64,000 nt of DNA, taken from contig NZ_CP101989.1 in NCBI RefSeq assembly GCF_024508275.1, positions 682,001 through 746,000 on the forward strand, given 5' to 3'. The DNA is from Cellulomonas wangsupingiae. Lineage in GTDB: Bacteria > Actinomycetota > Actinomycetes > Actinomycetales > Cellulomonadaceae. Below, in pieces: positions 17,491-26,659 of the stretch (the first letter of the stretch is position 1; each line of letters starts with the position of its first letter). The notes under the pieces are model-generated. The model saw only the letters and a list, made by a program, of their open reading frames with translations, had not been told where the DNA came from and ran no database searches. A program made the position numbers and the translations under genes.

Positions 17491-18560
17491 TGACCACCGC
17501 GACCCCTGAGACCACCACGCACTCCGGGCTCCTGACGGGCGACGCCTACGGCCGCCTGCCGTCGTGGAGCACGTGGGCGTTCGCCGGCGGGGCGCTCGGC
17601 GTCGCCCTGCTCGTGCTGCTCGCCGCCGGCGCGGCGTCCCCGACCGGGGTCGTCGTCCTGGGTGCCGTGCTGTTCGTGCTCGCGTCGAGCATCACCTCGC
17701 GGGTCGTCGAGGGCCCGCGGCGGGCGGCCGACCGCCTCGCGACGACGCTCGTCACGGGCGCGTTCCTGCTCGCGCTGGTGCCGCTGTTCTCGCTCGTGCT
17801 GCTCGTCGTCACCCGCGGGTCGGCGGCGTTCGGCTGGGAGTTCCTGACGACCGACATGGTCGGGATCTTCGGCGACATGACGCAGGGCGGGATCTGGCAC
17901 GCGGTCGTCGGGACGCTGCTCGTCACGCTGGCGGCCGCCGTCATCTCGGTGCCGATCGGCCTGCTCACCGCCATCTACCTCGTGGAGTACGGGCGCGGGC
18001 CCCTGGCGCGGGGCATCACGTTCCTCGTCGACGTCATGACCGGCATCCCGTCGATCGTCGCCGGGCTCTTCGCGTTCGCGCTGTTCACGCTGGTCATGGG
18101 ACCGGCGTACCGCGCGGGCATCATGGGCGCCGTCGCGCTGTCCCTGCTCATGACGCCCGTGGTCATCCGCTCGGTCGAGGAGATGCTGCGGCTCGTGCCC
18201 AACGAGCTGCGGGAGGCGGCGTACGCGCTGGGCGTCCCCAAGTGGCTGACGATCCTCAAGGTCGTGCTGCGGACGGCCGCCGCCGGCATCGTCACCGGCG
18301 TCATGCTCGCGGTCGCCCGCGTCATCGGCGAGACCGCGCCCCTGCTGCTCACGGTCGGCCTGATCACCCAGGTCAACACGGACCTCTTCGAGGGCCGCAT
18401 GGCCACCCTGCCCGTGTTCGCCTACCGCCAGTACGAGCAGGGCGGCACCGGCATCGACCGGGCGTGGGCCGCCGCGCTCACCCTCATCCTGCTCGTCATG
18501 CTCCTCAACCTCGTGGCCCGGCTCGTCAGCCGCTGGTTCGCCCCGAGGGGCGCCCGCTGA
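17490..18560 (+). CDS. pstA: Phosphate ABC transporter permease PstA
   Basis: Second membrane subunit of the Pst importer. It is 356 aa. The N terminus has two helices not essential to the core, followed by the permease domain with [20 protein letters not shown] and the EAA loop in [20 protein letters not shown]. It starts with the ATG at 17490, which overlaps the pstC stop (TGATG), so translation is coupled. The [14 protein letters not shown] segment is diagnostic of PstA. Confidence 0.95.
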   Translation: MTTATPETTTHSGLLTGDAYGRLPSWSTWAFAGGALGVALLVLLAAGAASPTGVVVLGAVLFVLASSITSRVVEGPRRAADRLATTLVTGAFLLALVPLFSLVLLVVTRGSAAFGWEFLTTDMVGIFGDMTQGGIWHAVVGTLLVTLAAAVISVPIGLLTAIYLVEYGRGPLARGITFLVDVMTGIPSIVAGLFAFALFTLVMGPAYRAGIMGAVALSLLMTPVVIRSVEEMLRLVPNELREAAYALGVPKWLTILKVVLRTAAAGIVTGVMLAVARVIGETAPLLLTVGLITQVNTDLFEGRMATLPVFAYRQYEQGGTGIDRAWAAALTLILLVMLLNLVARLVSRWFAPRGAR

Positions 18561-18595
18561 CCGCGGGGCCGTACCGAACCCCCAGGAAGGACCTC

Positions 18596-19375
18596 ATGTC
18601 CAAGCGGATCGACGTCAAGGACCTCGACGTGCTCTACGGCGACTTCCTCGCCGTGCAGGGCGTCACGATGACCATCGAGGCGCGTCAGGCCACGGCGCTC
18701 ATCGGCCCGTCGGGCTGCGGCAAGTCGACGTTCCTGCGCACCCTCAACCGCATGCACGAGGTCATCCCCGGAGCCCGCGTCGAGGGCAAGGCGCTCATGG
18801 ACGGCCAGGACCTGTACGGCCCGGACGTGGACCCGGTGACGGTGCGCCGGCAGATCGGCATGGTGTTCCAGCGCCCCAACCCGTTCCCGACCATGTCCAT
18901 CGCGGACAACGTGCTCGCGGGCGTGCGGCTGAACAACCGCCGCATGTCGAAGGGCGACCAGCAGGACCTCGTGGAGAGCTCGCTGCGCGGGGCGAACCTC
19001 TGGAACGAGGTCAAGGACCGGCTCGCGCGCCCGGGGTCCAGCCTGTCCGGCGGGCAGCAGCAGCGCCTGTGCATCGCGCGCGCCATCGCGGTGCGCCCGC
19101 AGGTGCTGCTCATGGACGAGCCGTGCTCGGCGCTCGACCCGATCTCGACCCTCGCCATCGAGGACCTCATCGCGGAGCTGAAGTCCGACTACACGATCGT
19201 CATCGTCACGCACAACATGCAGCAGGCCGCGCGCGTGTCCGACCGGACGGCGTTCTTCAACATCGCCGGCACCGGCAAGCCCGGCCGGCTGATCGAGATG
19301 GACGACACCGCGACCATGTTCTCGTCACCGCGTGAGCAGGCCACCGAGGACTACATCTCGGGGCGCTTCGGCTGA
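18596..19375 (+). CDS. pstB: Phosphate ABC transporter ATP-binding protein
   Basis: ATPase that powers PstCA. It is 259 aa, family length. Walker A is GPSGCGKST, the Q-loop is [15 protein letters not shown] (the PstB-specific form), the signature is [16 protein letters not shown], Walker B is [12 protein letters not shown] and the switch His is in [13 protein letters not shown]. The ATG at 18596 follows GGAAGGACCTC. It is the last gene of the pst operon; phoU is not downstream as in enterobacteria but divergent at 13174. Confidence 0.97.
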   Translation: MSKRIDVKDLDVLYGDFLAVQGVTMTIEARQATALIGPSGCGKSTFLRTLNRMHEVIPGARVEGKALMDGQDLYGPDVDPVTVRRQIGMVFQRPNPFPTMSIADNVLAGVRLNNRRMSKGDQQDLVESSLRGANLWNEVKDRLARPGSSLSGGQQQRLCIARAIAVRPQVLLMDEPCSALDPISTLAIEDLIAELKSDYTIVIVTHNMQQAARVSDRTAFFNIAGTGKPGRLIEMDDTATMFSSPREQATEDYISGRFG

Positions 19376-19426
19376 GCGGTGCGCGGGCGCAGCGGCCGCC
19401 GTGCCGGCGACGGCCGCCCGGCCGGG

Positions 19427-19981
19427 TCAGTCCTCGATGGGCCCGATCTCCTCGGGCTGCGGCTCGGACGCGTCCTGCGTGCTCTCCGGCGTCGGCGTGG
19501 CGCCGGGCAGCAGGGCCGCGTACTCGGGGAGCGTGCCGTCGAGTACCGGGATCTGCAGGTCGACGGTCCCGTTGGCGCCGGTCGCGATCGTCAGCGTCGT
19601 CATGCCGCCGGGGCGCGCCGCGACCGCGGCGATCGGCACGTCCGTGGTCGTGTACCCGGCCGGGGCGCTGTCCGCGCCGATCAGGACGCTGCCCAGGGCG
19701 GGGACGTCCACCGTCACCGGCTCGGAGTCGCCGACGGTGAGGGTGACCTCCTCGTCCTGCTTCGAGCGGTTGGACAGGGCACCGGTCAGCACGCCGGGGG
19801 CGTCGAGCGACTCGGTGACGACGAGCATGTTGAGGACGCGCACGTCGCCCAGGGTCGTGCCGGCACCGTCCGAGGCCTCGTACTCGCCCATCGTCGTGAT
19901 CGGGTTGGTGGCCGAGCAGCCGGTCAGCGCGAGGGCTGCGGCGACGGCGAGGCCGGCGGTGCGGGGGCGGAGGCGGGTCAC
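19427..19981 (-). CDS. Secreted lipoprotein of unknown function
   Basis: 184 aa. It begins with a twin-basic n-region and hydrophobic helix ending at the lipobox LTGC (Cys22), so it should be lipid-anchored on the outer face of the membrane. The mature part is rich in Thr/Val/Gly with short beta-strand-like segments ([54 protein letters not shown]) and an acidic Pro/Glu C-terminal tail. It resembles the DUF461/CopC-like copper-chaperone lipoproteins in layout, but no Met/His copper cluster is visible, so no function is assigned. Start GTG 19981. It converges on pstB and is divergent from carD. Confidence 0.82.
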   Translation of the reverse strand: MTRLRPRTAGLAVAAALALTGCSATNPITTMGEYEASDGAGTTLGDVRVLNMLVVTESLDAPGVLTGALSNRSKQDEEVTLTVGDSEPVTVDVPALGSVLIGADSAPAGYTTTDVPIAAVAARPGGMTTLTIATGANGTVDLQIPVLDGTLPEYAALLPGATPTPESTQDASEPQPEEIGPIED

Positions 19982-20147
19982 GAGGGCTCCTGCTCGGGTC
20001 TCGCGTGCGGAGGCGACGCGGGCGGGTGGGCGCGGCTCCTGCCTGCACGCGCGGGCGACGCCGTCGGTGGACGGCACGGCGTTGCAGGGGAGCCTGCAGG
20101 TCAGCCTACCGTCGGGCCGCGCCGACCGGCGAGGAGGTGCGGTCCAC

Positions 20148-20175
20148 GCGCTGGTCACCGGCCGCTGACCAGCGC
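20148..20175. other. Inverted repeat upstream of carD
   Basis: A perfect 10-bp inverted repeat GCGCTGGTCA / TGACCAGCGC with an 8-nt spacer in the 270-bp gap between the lipoprotein gene and carD. It lies about 45 bp upstream of the carD -10, so it may be an operator; a terminator role is less likely because no gene ends nearby. The rest of the gap shows no ORF. Confidence 0.45.
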
Positions 20176-20217
20176 GGACGCGGGCGCGGGGGCGGAATCT
20201 ACAGGAAGCGGGCGTGA

Positions 20218-20223
20218 TACCAT
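20218..20223 (+). promoter_or_regulatory. -10 element of carD
   Basis: TACCAT at 20218-20223. A start site about 7 nt downstream gives a leader of about 22 nt that contains the ribosome-binding site AAAGGGGA. This gene therefore does not follow the leaderless pattern. Confidence 0.5.
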
Positions 20224-20251
20224 ACACGTCTGCGAAAGGGGACACCGACAG

Positions 20252-20734
20252 ATGACTTTCACTGTTGGGGAGACCGTCGTCTACCCGCACCACGGTGCAG
20301 CCAAGATCGAAGAGATCAAGAGCCGGACCATCCGTGGCGAGGAGAAGATCTACCTCAAGCTCAAGGTCGCTCACGGCGACCTGACCATCGAGGTTCCGGC
20401 GGAGAACGTCGATCTCGTGGGTGTCCGCGACGTCGTCGGTCAGGAAGGGCTCGACCGCGTGTTCGAGGTGCTGCGCGCCCCGTACACCGAGGAGCCCACG
20501 AACTGGTCGCGGCGCTACAAGGCCAACCTCGAGAAGCTCCAGTCCGGCGACGTCATCAAGGTGGCGGAGGTCGTGCGTGACCTGTCGCGCCGCGACGCCG
20601 ACCGTGGGCTGTCCGCCGGCGAGAAGCGGATGCTCGCCAAGGCCCGTCAGATCCTCGTCTCGGAGCTCGCGCTCGCCGAGAAGACCGAGGAGGACAAGGC
20701 CGAGGCCATCCTCGACGAGGTCCTCGCCTCCTGA
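20252..20734 (+). CDS. carD: CarD-family RNA polymerase-binding transcription factor
   Basis: Essential actinobacterial factor that binds the RNAP beta subunit and the upstream edge of the bubble, stabilising open complexes and so tuning rRNA and housekeeping transcription. It is 160 aa. The N-terminal Tudor-like RNAP-interaction domain begins [20 protein letters not shown]. The C-terminal helical domain includes the [17 protein letters not shown] block with the Trp that wedges into DNA, and [23 protein letters not shown]. The usual carD-ispD-ispF order of Actinobacteria is kept, separated here by a terminator. Confidence 0.96.
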   Translation: MTFTVGETVVYPHHGAAKIEEIKSRTIRGEEKIYLKLKVAHGDLTIEVPAENVDLVGVRDVVGQEGLDRVFEVLRAPYTEEPTNWSRRYKANLEKLQSGDVIKVAEVVRDLSRRDADRGLSAGEKRMLAKARQILVSELALAEKTEEDKAEAILDEVLAS

Positions 20735-20745
20735 TCCGCGTGCAC

Positions 20746-20776
20746 GACGGCCCGGACGCACGTCGTCCGGGCCGTC
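20746..20776 (+). terminator. Terminator after carD
   Basis: A perfect 13-bp stem GACGGCCCGGACG with a 5-nt loop, followed by TGCTGT. It separates carD from ispD. Confidence 0.7.
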
Positions 20777-20825
20777 TGCTGTGTCGGCGTTCGGCCCGTG
20801 CCCGCGGACGGGGCACGATGCACCC

Positions 20826-21569
20826 ATGACGATCGCCGCCGTCCTGACCGCCGCCGGCAGCGGCTCCCGCCTGGGGCACGCGCTGCCGAAGGCCGTCGTG
20901 CCCGTGGCCGGGGAGCCCCTGGTCGTGCACGCGGCCCGTGCCCTGCTCGCCGCGCACGCCGCCGACGGCTCGCGCGTGACCCAGCTCGTCGTCACCGCCC
21001 CCGAGGCGATGCTCGACGAGGTCGCGGCACTCCTGGGCCCCGTCGTCGACGACGCACCGGAGGACGTCCGGCTCGACGTCGTCGGGGGCGGCCGCACCCG
21101 CCAGGAGTCCGTGGCCGCCGGGCTCTCCGAGCTCGAGGACGGCGTCGACGTCGTCCTCGTCCACGACGCGGCCCGCCCCTTCGCGCCGCCGGCCCTCGTG
21201 GCCCGGGTCGTCGACGCCGTGCACGCCGGCCACCCCGCGGTGGTGCCGGGTCTGCCCGTGGTCGACACGGTGAAGCGGGTCGGGCACGGCGACGCGGCGG
21301 GGCGCCCGGTGGTCGAGACCGTGCCCCGGGCGGACCTCGTGGCCGTGCAGACGCCGCAGGGCTTCGACCGTGACGTCCTGGAGCGGGCGCACGCCGTCGG
21401 CTGGGGCCGGGCGGCCCACGAGGCGACGGCGGCGTCCGACGACGCCGGGCTCGTCGAGGCGACCGGCGTCGCGGTGTGGGTGGTGCCCGGCGACGAGCGG
21501 GCGGCGAAGGTGACCACGGCCCGCGACCTCCTCGTCGCGCAGGCCCTGACGACGGGAGACCGCGCGTGA
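20826..21569 (+). CDS. ispD: 2-C-methyl-D-erythritol 4-phosphate cytidylyltransferase
   Basis: MEP-pathway enzyme that transfers CMP from CTP to MEP. It is 247 aa. The N-terminal nucleotide loop is [11 protein letters not shown] with K in [24 protein letters not shown] and [10 protein letters not shown] are the family's CTP/Mg segments; QTPQGF and TDD-like [10 protein letters not shown] lie in the C-terminal part. It overlaps ispF by 4 nt (GTGA). Isoprenoid precursors feed menaquinone and carotenoid synthesis in this group. Confidence 0.96.
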   Translation: MTIAAVLTAAGSGSRLGHALPKAVVPVAGEPLVVHAARALLAAHAADGSRVTQLVVTAPEAMLDEVAALLGPVVDDAPEDVRLDVVGGGRTRQESVAAGLSELEDGVDVVLVHDAARPFAPPALVARVVDAVHAGHPAVVPGLPVVDTVKRVGHGDAAGRPVVETVPRADLVAVQTPQGFDRDVLERAHAVGWGRAAHEATAASDDAGLVEATGVAVWVVPGDERAAKVTTARDLLVAQALTTGDRA

Positions 21570-22054
21570 ACCTGCGTACCGGCATCGGCATCGACGTGCA
21601 CGCCTACGACCCCGACCCGGCGCCGGACGCCGTGCTGCACCTCGGCGGGCTGGAGTGGCCCGGGGAGCGTCCGCTGGCCGGTCACTCCGACGCGGACGTC
21701 GCCGCCCACGCCGCGGCGGACGCGCTGCTGTCCGCGGCGGGACTGGGCGACCTCGGGCTGCAGTTCGGCACGGACGACCCGCGCTGGGCGGGCGCGTCGG
21801 GAGCGGCCCTGCTGGCCGAGGCGGCGCGGCGCGTGCGGGCCGCCGGGTTCACGATCGGCAACGTCGCCGTCCAGGTGGTCGGCAACCGGCCCAAGCTCGG
21901 GCCGCGGCGCATCGAGGCCCAGGCGGTGCTGTCGATGGCGTGCGGCGCGTCGGTCATGGTCTCCGCGACGACGACCGACGGCCTGGGCCTGACGGGCCGC
22001 GGCGAGGGGGTCGCGGCGATCGCGACGGCCCTCATCTCCCTCGACGCCGACTGA
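21566..22054 (+). CDS. ispF: 2-C-methyl-D-erythritol 2,4-cyclodiphosphate synthase
   Basis: Next-but-one MEP-pathway step after ispD, forming the cyclic diphosphate with release of CMP. It is 162 aa. The zinc ligands are in [10 protein letters not shown] (Asp and His) and [13 protein letters not shown]; the CMP site [17 protein letters not shown] is at the C terminus. The start GTG overlaps the ispD stop. The insertion [12 protein letters not shown] in the N-terminal loop is slightly longer than in enterobacterial IspF. Confidence 0.96.
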   Translation: MNLRTGIGIDVHAYDPDPAPDAVLHLGGLEWPGERPLAGHSDADVAAHAAADALLSAAGLGDLGLQFGTDDPRWAGASGAALLAEAARRVRAAGFTIGNVAVQVVGNRPKLGPRRIEAQAVLSMACGASVMVSATTTDGLGLTGRGEGVAAIATALISLDAD

Positions 22055-22063
22055 CCTGCCCCG

Positions 22064-22999
22064 TCACCCCGTCACGGCTGACGGCTCGTCGCCGCGCGTC
22101 GGCTCGCGGTCCACGCGGCCCGGCTCCCGGGGCCGCGTGCTGCCCAGCAGCACCCCGGCGACCACGAGGGCGCCCAGCGCCAGCTCGGCCGGGCGCGTCG
22201 GCTCGTCGAGGAGCAGCCAGGACGCGGCGATGCCGACGACGGGCACGAGCATCGAGAACGGCGCGACCACGCTCGACGGGTGCCGGGCCATGAGCCACGT
22301 CCACACGCCCGTGCCGACCACCGTGGCGATGAGCACCGTGAAGGCCAGCCCGCCGAGAGCGGCCAGCCCCGTCGGCGTGGTCAGCCCGCGGAAGGACGAC
22401 GCGATCGCGTCCGGGCCCTCGACGGCCAGCGAGAGCGCCAGCAGCGGCAGGGGCGGGACGACCGACATCCACAGCATGAGCCGGAACGCCGAGTCCGCCT
22501 GCGCCTGCCGGTTGCACAGGTTGCCGAACGCCCAGCCCAGCCCGCCGCACAGCGTCAGGACGACGGGCAGCAGGGCCGCACCCCCGTCGAGGCCGGCGCG
22601 GTACGCCGCGATCCCACCGAGGCCCACGACGGCGATCGCGACACCGGCGCCCTGACGCGCGGTCAGGCGCTCGTGCAGCAGCAGGCCGGCGAGCACCACC
22701 GTGAACGGCGCCGAGGACTGCAGGACCAGCGACGCGAGCCCCGTCGGCATGCCGGTGTCCATCGCCAGGTACAGGAACACGAACTGCAGGACGCCGAACC
22801 CGGCGCCGTACCCCAGCAGCCACCGCCAGGCGACGCGCGGGCGCGGCACCAGCAGCACCGTGGGGACCGCGATGACGGCGAAGCGCAGCGCCACCAGGAG
22901 GAACGGGGGGAACTGCTGCAGCGACAGGTGGATCGCGGGGAAGTTCAGGCCCCAGGTCAGGGCGACCAGCAGCGCGAGCAGGCGGTGGCGGGGCGGCAC
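22064..22999 (-). CDS. EamA/DMT-family membrane transporter
   Basis: 311 aa with about ten hydrophobic helices in two homologous EamA halves, starting LLALLVALTWGLNFPAIHLSL and repeating with LGWAFGNLCNRQAQ and VWTWLMARHPSSVVAPFSMLVPVVG. Such proteins export amino acids or other metabolites (RhtA/YddG-like); substrate unknown. The GTG at 22999 was chosen because CAGACT on the minus strand (23011-23006) precedes it by 12 nt. An ATG 42 nt further upstream would lie beyond that promoter. It converges with ispF. Confidence 0.88.
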   Translation of the reverse strand: MPPRHRLLALLVALTWGLNFPAIHLSLQQFPPFLLVALRFAVIAVPTVLLVPRPRVAWRWLLGYGAGFGVLQFVFLYLAMDTGMPTGLASLVLQSSAPFTVVLAGLLLHERLTARQGAGVAIAVVGLGGIAAYRAGLDGGAALLPVVLTLCGGLGWAFGNLCNRQAQADSAFRLMLWMSVVPPLPLLALSLAVEGPDAIASSFRGLTTPTGLAALGGLAFTVLIATVVGTGVWTWLMARHPSSVVAPFSMLVPVVGIAASWLLLDEPTRPAELALGALVVAGVLLGSTRPREPGRVDREPTRGDEPSAVTG

Positions 23000-23182
23000 G
23001 CGCCGAGTCTGGCTCGTCGCCGGCCGTCCCGGCCAGGGCATACCGGCCGTCGGCCGCACGTGTCACGATGTGGGCACCGCGCCACCCGGGCGGGTGAACC
23101 TCGCGAGGGCGTCCCGGGCGTCGCGCGGGTTCGGGACCTCCGGCGTCGTGAACCGGACGAATCGCCGGTAACGTCCCTCCGC

Positions 23183-23440
23183 GTGACCTCGACGGACAGT
23201 GAGCGCGCTCCCGCGCCCGCCACCGACGCCCCGCCGCGGGCCGCCGGCCCGCGCGGCCTGCCGCAGCGCGCGGCCACCCAGCCCGTCCGCCAGCGCAACC
23301 GGGTGTCCCTCGAGGTGCTCGCCGCGACGTTCGCCGGCCTGCAGCAGATCGACGAGACGACGCGGCCCGCCGCGCCGCTCGCACCGCCGCCGGAGCTGTG
23401 GCCGCCGGTCACCGGCAGCCACCCGCACGTCACCGGGTGA
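23183..23440 (+). CDS. Small hypothetical protein
   Basis: A possible 85-residue protein from the GTG at 23183, 14 nt after TAACGT (23169-23174). The N-terminal half is disordered Ala/Pro/Arg; the part QRNRVSLEVLAATFAGLQQIDETT looks like one amphipathic helix. It overlaps the convergent oxidoreductase stop by 11 nt. Codon third positions are GC-rich as in real genes, but no family is recognised. If it is not real, the 430-bp gap between 23000 and 23429 holds nothing else that can be identified. Confidence 0.4.
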   Translation: MTSTDSERAPAPATDAPPRAAGPRGLPQRAATQPVRQRNRVSLEVLAATFAGLQQIDETTRPAAPLAPPPELWPPVTGSHPHVTG

Positions 23441-24374
23441 CGAGCACCAGCTTGCCGCCCGCGTGACCCTCGCGGCTGCGCCGGTGGGCCGCGGCCGCCT
23501 CCTCGAGCGGGTACGTCGCCGTGACGTGCACGTCCAGCGACCCGTCGGCCGCGAGGGCGGTCAGCTGGCTGCGTGCCGCCTCCCGCACCGCGCGGCCCGG
23601 GTCGGCCCCCGGCCCGTGCCCCAGCGCCAGGACGCCCAGCCCGGCGGCGCGGTCGAGCGCCACGAGCGTCGCGACCCGCGTCCGGTCCGCGACCAGCGCG
23701 ACCGACGTGTCCAGCGCCTCGGGGGACCCGGCGGCGTCGATGGCGACGGTCACGCGGCCCAGCCGGGCCTCGAGGTGCCGCAGGCGGTCCAGCAGGCCCG
23801 GGCCGTAGGTCACCGGCTCCGCACCCATGCTGCGCAGGCAGTCGTGCGACGCCGACGACGCCGTCGCGAGGACCCGCGCCCCGCGCAGCACCGCGAGCTG
23901 GACGGCGACGCGCCCGACCCCGCCGGACGCGCCGTGCACGAGCACGACGTCGTCGCTGCCCACGTCCGTCGCGTCCACGGCGTGCACCGCGGCGACGCCC
24001 GCCGCGAGGAGGCCCGCGGCCTGGGCCACGTCGAGCCGGTCGGGCCGCCGGACCAGCACACCCTGCGGCACGGTCACCACGTCGGCGTACGCGCCGGCGA
24101 CCGGCCAGGCGACCACGGCGTCACCGACCGAGTACCACCGCACGCCCGGGCCCACGGCCCGCACGACGCCGGCGACCTCCTGCCCCAGCCGCACGGGCGG
24201 GCGCGCCCCGCTGCCGGGCGCGTACGACTTCCAGTCCCACGGGTTCACGCCCGCGGCGTGCACCCGCACCTGCACCTCGCCGGGGCCGGGGTCCGGCGCC
24301 GCGACCTCCACCACCCGCAGCACCTCCGGCCCGCCCAGCCCGCCGGCCACGACCGCCCGTCCGGAGTCCGCCAT
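23430..24374 (-). CDS. Zinc-independent MDR-family (quinone) oxidoreductase
   Basis: 314 aa of the medium-chain dehydrogenase/reductase superfamily, closest in layout to NADPH:quinone oxidoreductases. The GroES-like N-terminal domain has VRVHAAGVNPWDWKSY and LGQEVAGVVRAVG; the Rossmann domain has VLVHGASGGVGRVAVQLA. The catalytic zinc cysteine and the structural zinc Cys cluster of alcohol dehydrogenases are absent. The segment EEAAAAHRRSREGHAGGKLVLV at the C terminus is typical. The ATG at 24374 gives the family-like start ADSGRAVVAGGLGGPEVL. Its neighbour upstream on the same strand is the sugar-lactone oxidase, 73 nt away. Confidence 0.88.
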   Translation of the reverse strand: MADSGRAVVAGGLGGPEVLRVVEVAAPDPGPGEVQVRVHAAGVNPWDWKSYAPGSGARPPVRLGQEVAGVVRAVGPGVRWYSVGDAVVAWPVAGAYADVVTVPQGVLVRRPDRLDVAQAAGLLAAGVAAVHAVDATDVGSDDVVLVHGASGGVGRVAVQLAVLRGARVLATASSASHDCLRSMGAEPVTYGPGLLDRLRHLEARLGRVTVAIDAAGSPEALDTSVALVADRTRVATLVALDRAAGLGVLALGHGPGADPGRAVREAARSQLTALAADGSLDVHVTATYPLEEAAAAHRRSREGHAGGKLVLVTR

Positions 24375-24447
24375 GCGGCCAGCGTGACCGGCACGCCTGT
24401 GACTGGCCATCACGACCGGGTCCCTCGTTCGCCTGAACCGGCGCGCG

Positions 24448-25794
24448 TCAGGGCAGCGGGCCCAGGACCTGGTCGACGTAGTCGTTGCGGAACGTCCCGG
24501 TGGGGTCGGCCCGTGCCCGGACCCGGTTCGCGTCGGCGAGACGCGGGTACAGGGCGGCCAGCCGCGTGTGGTCCAGGCCGTGCAGCTTGCCCCAGTGCGG
24601 GCGTCCGTCGACCTGGGCGACGATGCGCTCGACGGCGTCGAAGTACCGTCGGTGGGGCATGCGGTGGTACTGGTGGACGGCGACGTAGCCGGTCGCCCGG
24701 CCGTGGGCCGTGGACAGCCAGACGTCGTCGGCGGCGGCGAACCGGACCTCGAGGGGGAACGGCACGGGCTCGCGCGTGCCGCGCAGCCAGGTGCCCACCT
24801 CCCGCAGGACGTCGGGCACCCGCTCGCGCGGGACGGCGTACTCCATCTCCCGGAAGCGCACGCGCCGCGAGGCGACGAACACGTCGGACGACGCGCCCGT
24901 GTAGGTGCGGGCCGACAGCACGCGCGAGGCCACCGCGTTCAGGCGCGGGACGACGGCCGGCCGCGCGGCGGCGAGCCGGCAGGTCAGCTCGAAGAGGCCG
25001 TTGGACAGCAGCTCGTCGTCCACCAGGCCTCGCAGTGCGGGCAGCGGCTGGTCGTCGTCGTCGTCGTCGACCCGGTTGTTGCGCTTGGTCAGCACGTTTC
25101 CGGTGTGCGGGAACCAGAAGAACTCGAAGTGCTCGTTGTCGTCCACGAGGGCGTCGAGCCCGTCGAGCAGCGCGGGCAGCGGCATCGGCGCCTCGTGCGC
25201 CCGCAGCCGGAACGCGGGCACGACCTCGAGCGTCACGGCCGCGAGGACCCCGGCGGTGCCCAGGCCGAGCCGCGCGAGCTCGAACAGCCCCGGGTCGTGC
25301 GCGCGCGACGTCTCGACGACGTCACCGGCGGCGGTGACGACGCGGCAGCCGACGACCTGGGTCGCGAGCCCGCCGAGCCGCGCGCCGGTGCCGTGCGTGC
25401 CGGTGCTGATGGCCCCGGCGACCGTCTGCCGGTCGATGTCACCCAGGTTGCGCATGGCCAGACCCCGCGCGGCGAGCCCGGCGTTGAGCGCCGTGAGGCG
25501 CATGCCGGCACCCACCGTGACGTGCGCGGTGCCGTCCGGACGGGGGACGACACGCTCGAACGACGCGAGGTGGTCCAGGTGGATCTGCACACCGTCGGTC
25601 ACGGCGGCGCCGGTGAAGGAGTGCCCGGCGCCGACCGCGCGCAGGCGGCGACCGGTGGCGGACGCCGAGGCCACCTCCTGGACGAGCTCGCCCAGGTCAC
25701 GGGGTTGTGCCACCCTCTGCGGGGCAGCGTGCTGGGTGCGCGCCCAGTTGCGCCACACGCGCGGCGTCGTGGGGCCGTCACCGAGCCCTGCCAT
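24448..25794 (-). CDS. FAD-linked sugar-1,4-lactone oxidase (D-arabinono/L-gulonolactone oxidase family)
   Basis: 448 aa. The N-terminal PCMH-type FAD domain contains RAVGAGHSFTG with His58 in the GxGHS motif, which carries the covalent flavin in this family. The C-terminal ALO domain shows the diagnostic HWGK sequence near residue 385, followed by LYPRL and DPTGTFRNDY. Family members oxidise aldonolactones or alditols with O2. In Actinobacteria several are of unknown physiological role. ATG 25794 is preceded by GGGAGG. It is divergent from a TetR regulator and the PLP enzyme operon, an arrangement seen repeatedly in this phylum as far as remembered, hinting at a common pathway. Confidence 0.9.
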   Translation of the reverse strand: MAGLGDGPTTPRVWRNWARTQHAAPQRVAQPRDLGELVQEVASASATGRRLRAVGAGHSFTGAAVTDGVQIHLDHLASFERVVPRPDGTAHVTVGAGMRLTALNAGLAARGLAMRNLGDIDRQTVAGAISTGTHGTGARLGGLATQVVGCRVVTAAGDVVETSRAHDPGLFELARLGLGTAGVLAAVTLEVVPAFRLRAHEAPMPLPALLDGLDALVDDNEHFEFFWFPHTGNVLTKRNNRVDDDDDDQPLPALRGLVDDELLSNGLFELTCRLAAARPAVVPRLNAVASRVLSARTYTGASSDVFVASRRVRFREMEYAVPRERVPDVLREVGTWLRGTREPVPFPLEVRFAAADDVWLSTAHGRATGYVAVHQYHRMPHRRYFDAVERIVAQVDGRPHWGKLHGLDHTRLAALYPRLADANRVRARADPTGTFRNDYVDQVLGPLP

Positions 25795-25800
25795 CCTCCC

Positions 25801-25871
25801 AGCATCGGCTGGTCGAACGTCCAGGTCAAGTGCGCAAAATCCTTGACTATCGTCATGACAACCGATGAGAT
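25801..25871. promoter_or_regulatory. Divergent promoters of the lactone oxidase and TetR operons
   Basis: Plus strand: TTGACT (25843-25848), 17 bp, TGAGAT (25866-25871) drives the TetR gene. Minus strand: TTGACC (complement of 25824-25829), 17 bp, GATGCT (complement of 25801-25806) drives the oxidase. The stretch between and around them, with TCATGA and repeated GATGA/ATCGTCAT sequences, is AT-richer than its surroundings and probably holds the TetR operator. Confidence 0.6.
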
Positions 25872-25939
25872 GATGATCGGGGAGAGACGTCGACCGCAGC
25901 CGGGGGGGTGTGCGGTACCGGCGTCCGCGAGGAGGAGTC

Positions 25940-26659
25940 ATGAACCGTCTGCCGGTCGCCGAACGTCGTGAGCAGCTGATCGAGGCAGCACTGAACGTCG
26001 CGAGCAGGGAAGGGATCGACGGCGCCACCGTGCGCGCGGTCGCAGCCGAGGCCGGCGTCTCGCTGGGCGTCGTCCACTACTGCTTCCGCGACAAGGACGA
26101 GCTCCTGCGCTCGATGGCCCACACCATCACCGAGCGCAACCTCGCGCGCGGCATGGCCGAGATGCCGGAGTCCGCCCCGGCGCGCGACCTGATCCTGGGC
26201 GTGCTCGAAGGGCTGTGGGCCAACATCCGCGCCACCCGGGGCCCGCAGCTGCTCACCTACGAGCTGACGACCACGTCGCTGCGCCATCCCGAGCTGCGGC
26301 AGGTCGGTGTCGACCAGTACGTCGTCAGCTGGGCCGCGGCCGAGCGGTTCCTCGAGGAGGTCGAGCGTGCGGGCGGCGTGACGTGGCGCGTGCCGCGGCA
26401 CCTCGTGGCCCGCTCGATCATCGCGGCCGTCGACGGGTTCTCGCTCGCGTGGCTCGTGGACGGCGACGAGGACGCGGGCTACCAAGGGCTGCGGCTGTTC
26501 GCCGAGCACCTCGCCGGGCTGGCCGTCCCGCTCGACGAGGAGGCCCTGCTGGCGGCCACGGCACACGACCCGCACGAGCCGCGGTCCGACGCCCGGGACG
26601 CGCAGGTGCACAGCCTCGTGCCGCCCGTCGCGCCGGCCGGGGTGACCGCCCTGGCATGA
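25940..26659 (+). CDS. TetR-family transcriptional regulator
   Basis: 239 aa. The HTH covers LIEAALNVASREGIDGATVRAVAAEAGVSLGVVHYCFRDKDELL, read here in two parts: helix 1 near residues 14-27, recognition helix near residues 40-50. A TetR_C_6/BetI-like ligand domain follows (RNLARGMAEM to FAEHLAGLAVPLDEEALLAA). The ATG at 25940 has the ribosome-binding site GGAGGAG. Its stop overlaps the ATG of the next gene (ATGA), so regulator and enzyme are translated together. It is divergent from the lactone oxidase, which it likely controls. Confidence 0.93.
   Translation: MNRLPVAERREQLIEAALNVASREGIDGATVRAVAAEAGVSLGVVHYCFRDKDELLRSMAHTITERNLARGMAEMPESAPARDLILGVLEGLWANIRATRGPQLLTYELTTTSLRHPELRQVGVDQYVVSWAAAERFLEEVERAGGVTWRVPRHLVARSIIAAVDGFSLAWLVDGDEDAGYQGLRLFAEHLAGLAVPLDEEALLAATAHDPHEPRSDARDAQVHSLVPPVAPAGVTALA

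Noticed and set aside
19376..19426. Additional terminator between pstB and the lipoprotein
   Set aside because: The region is GC-rich with overlapping imperfect repeats, but no single stem of convincing length could be set.
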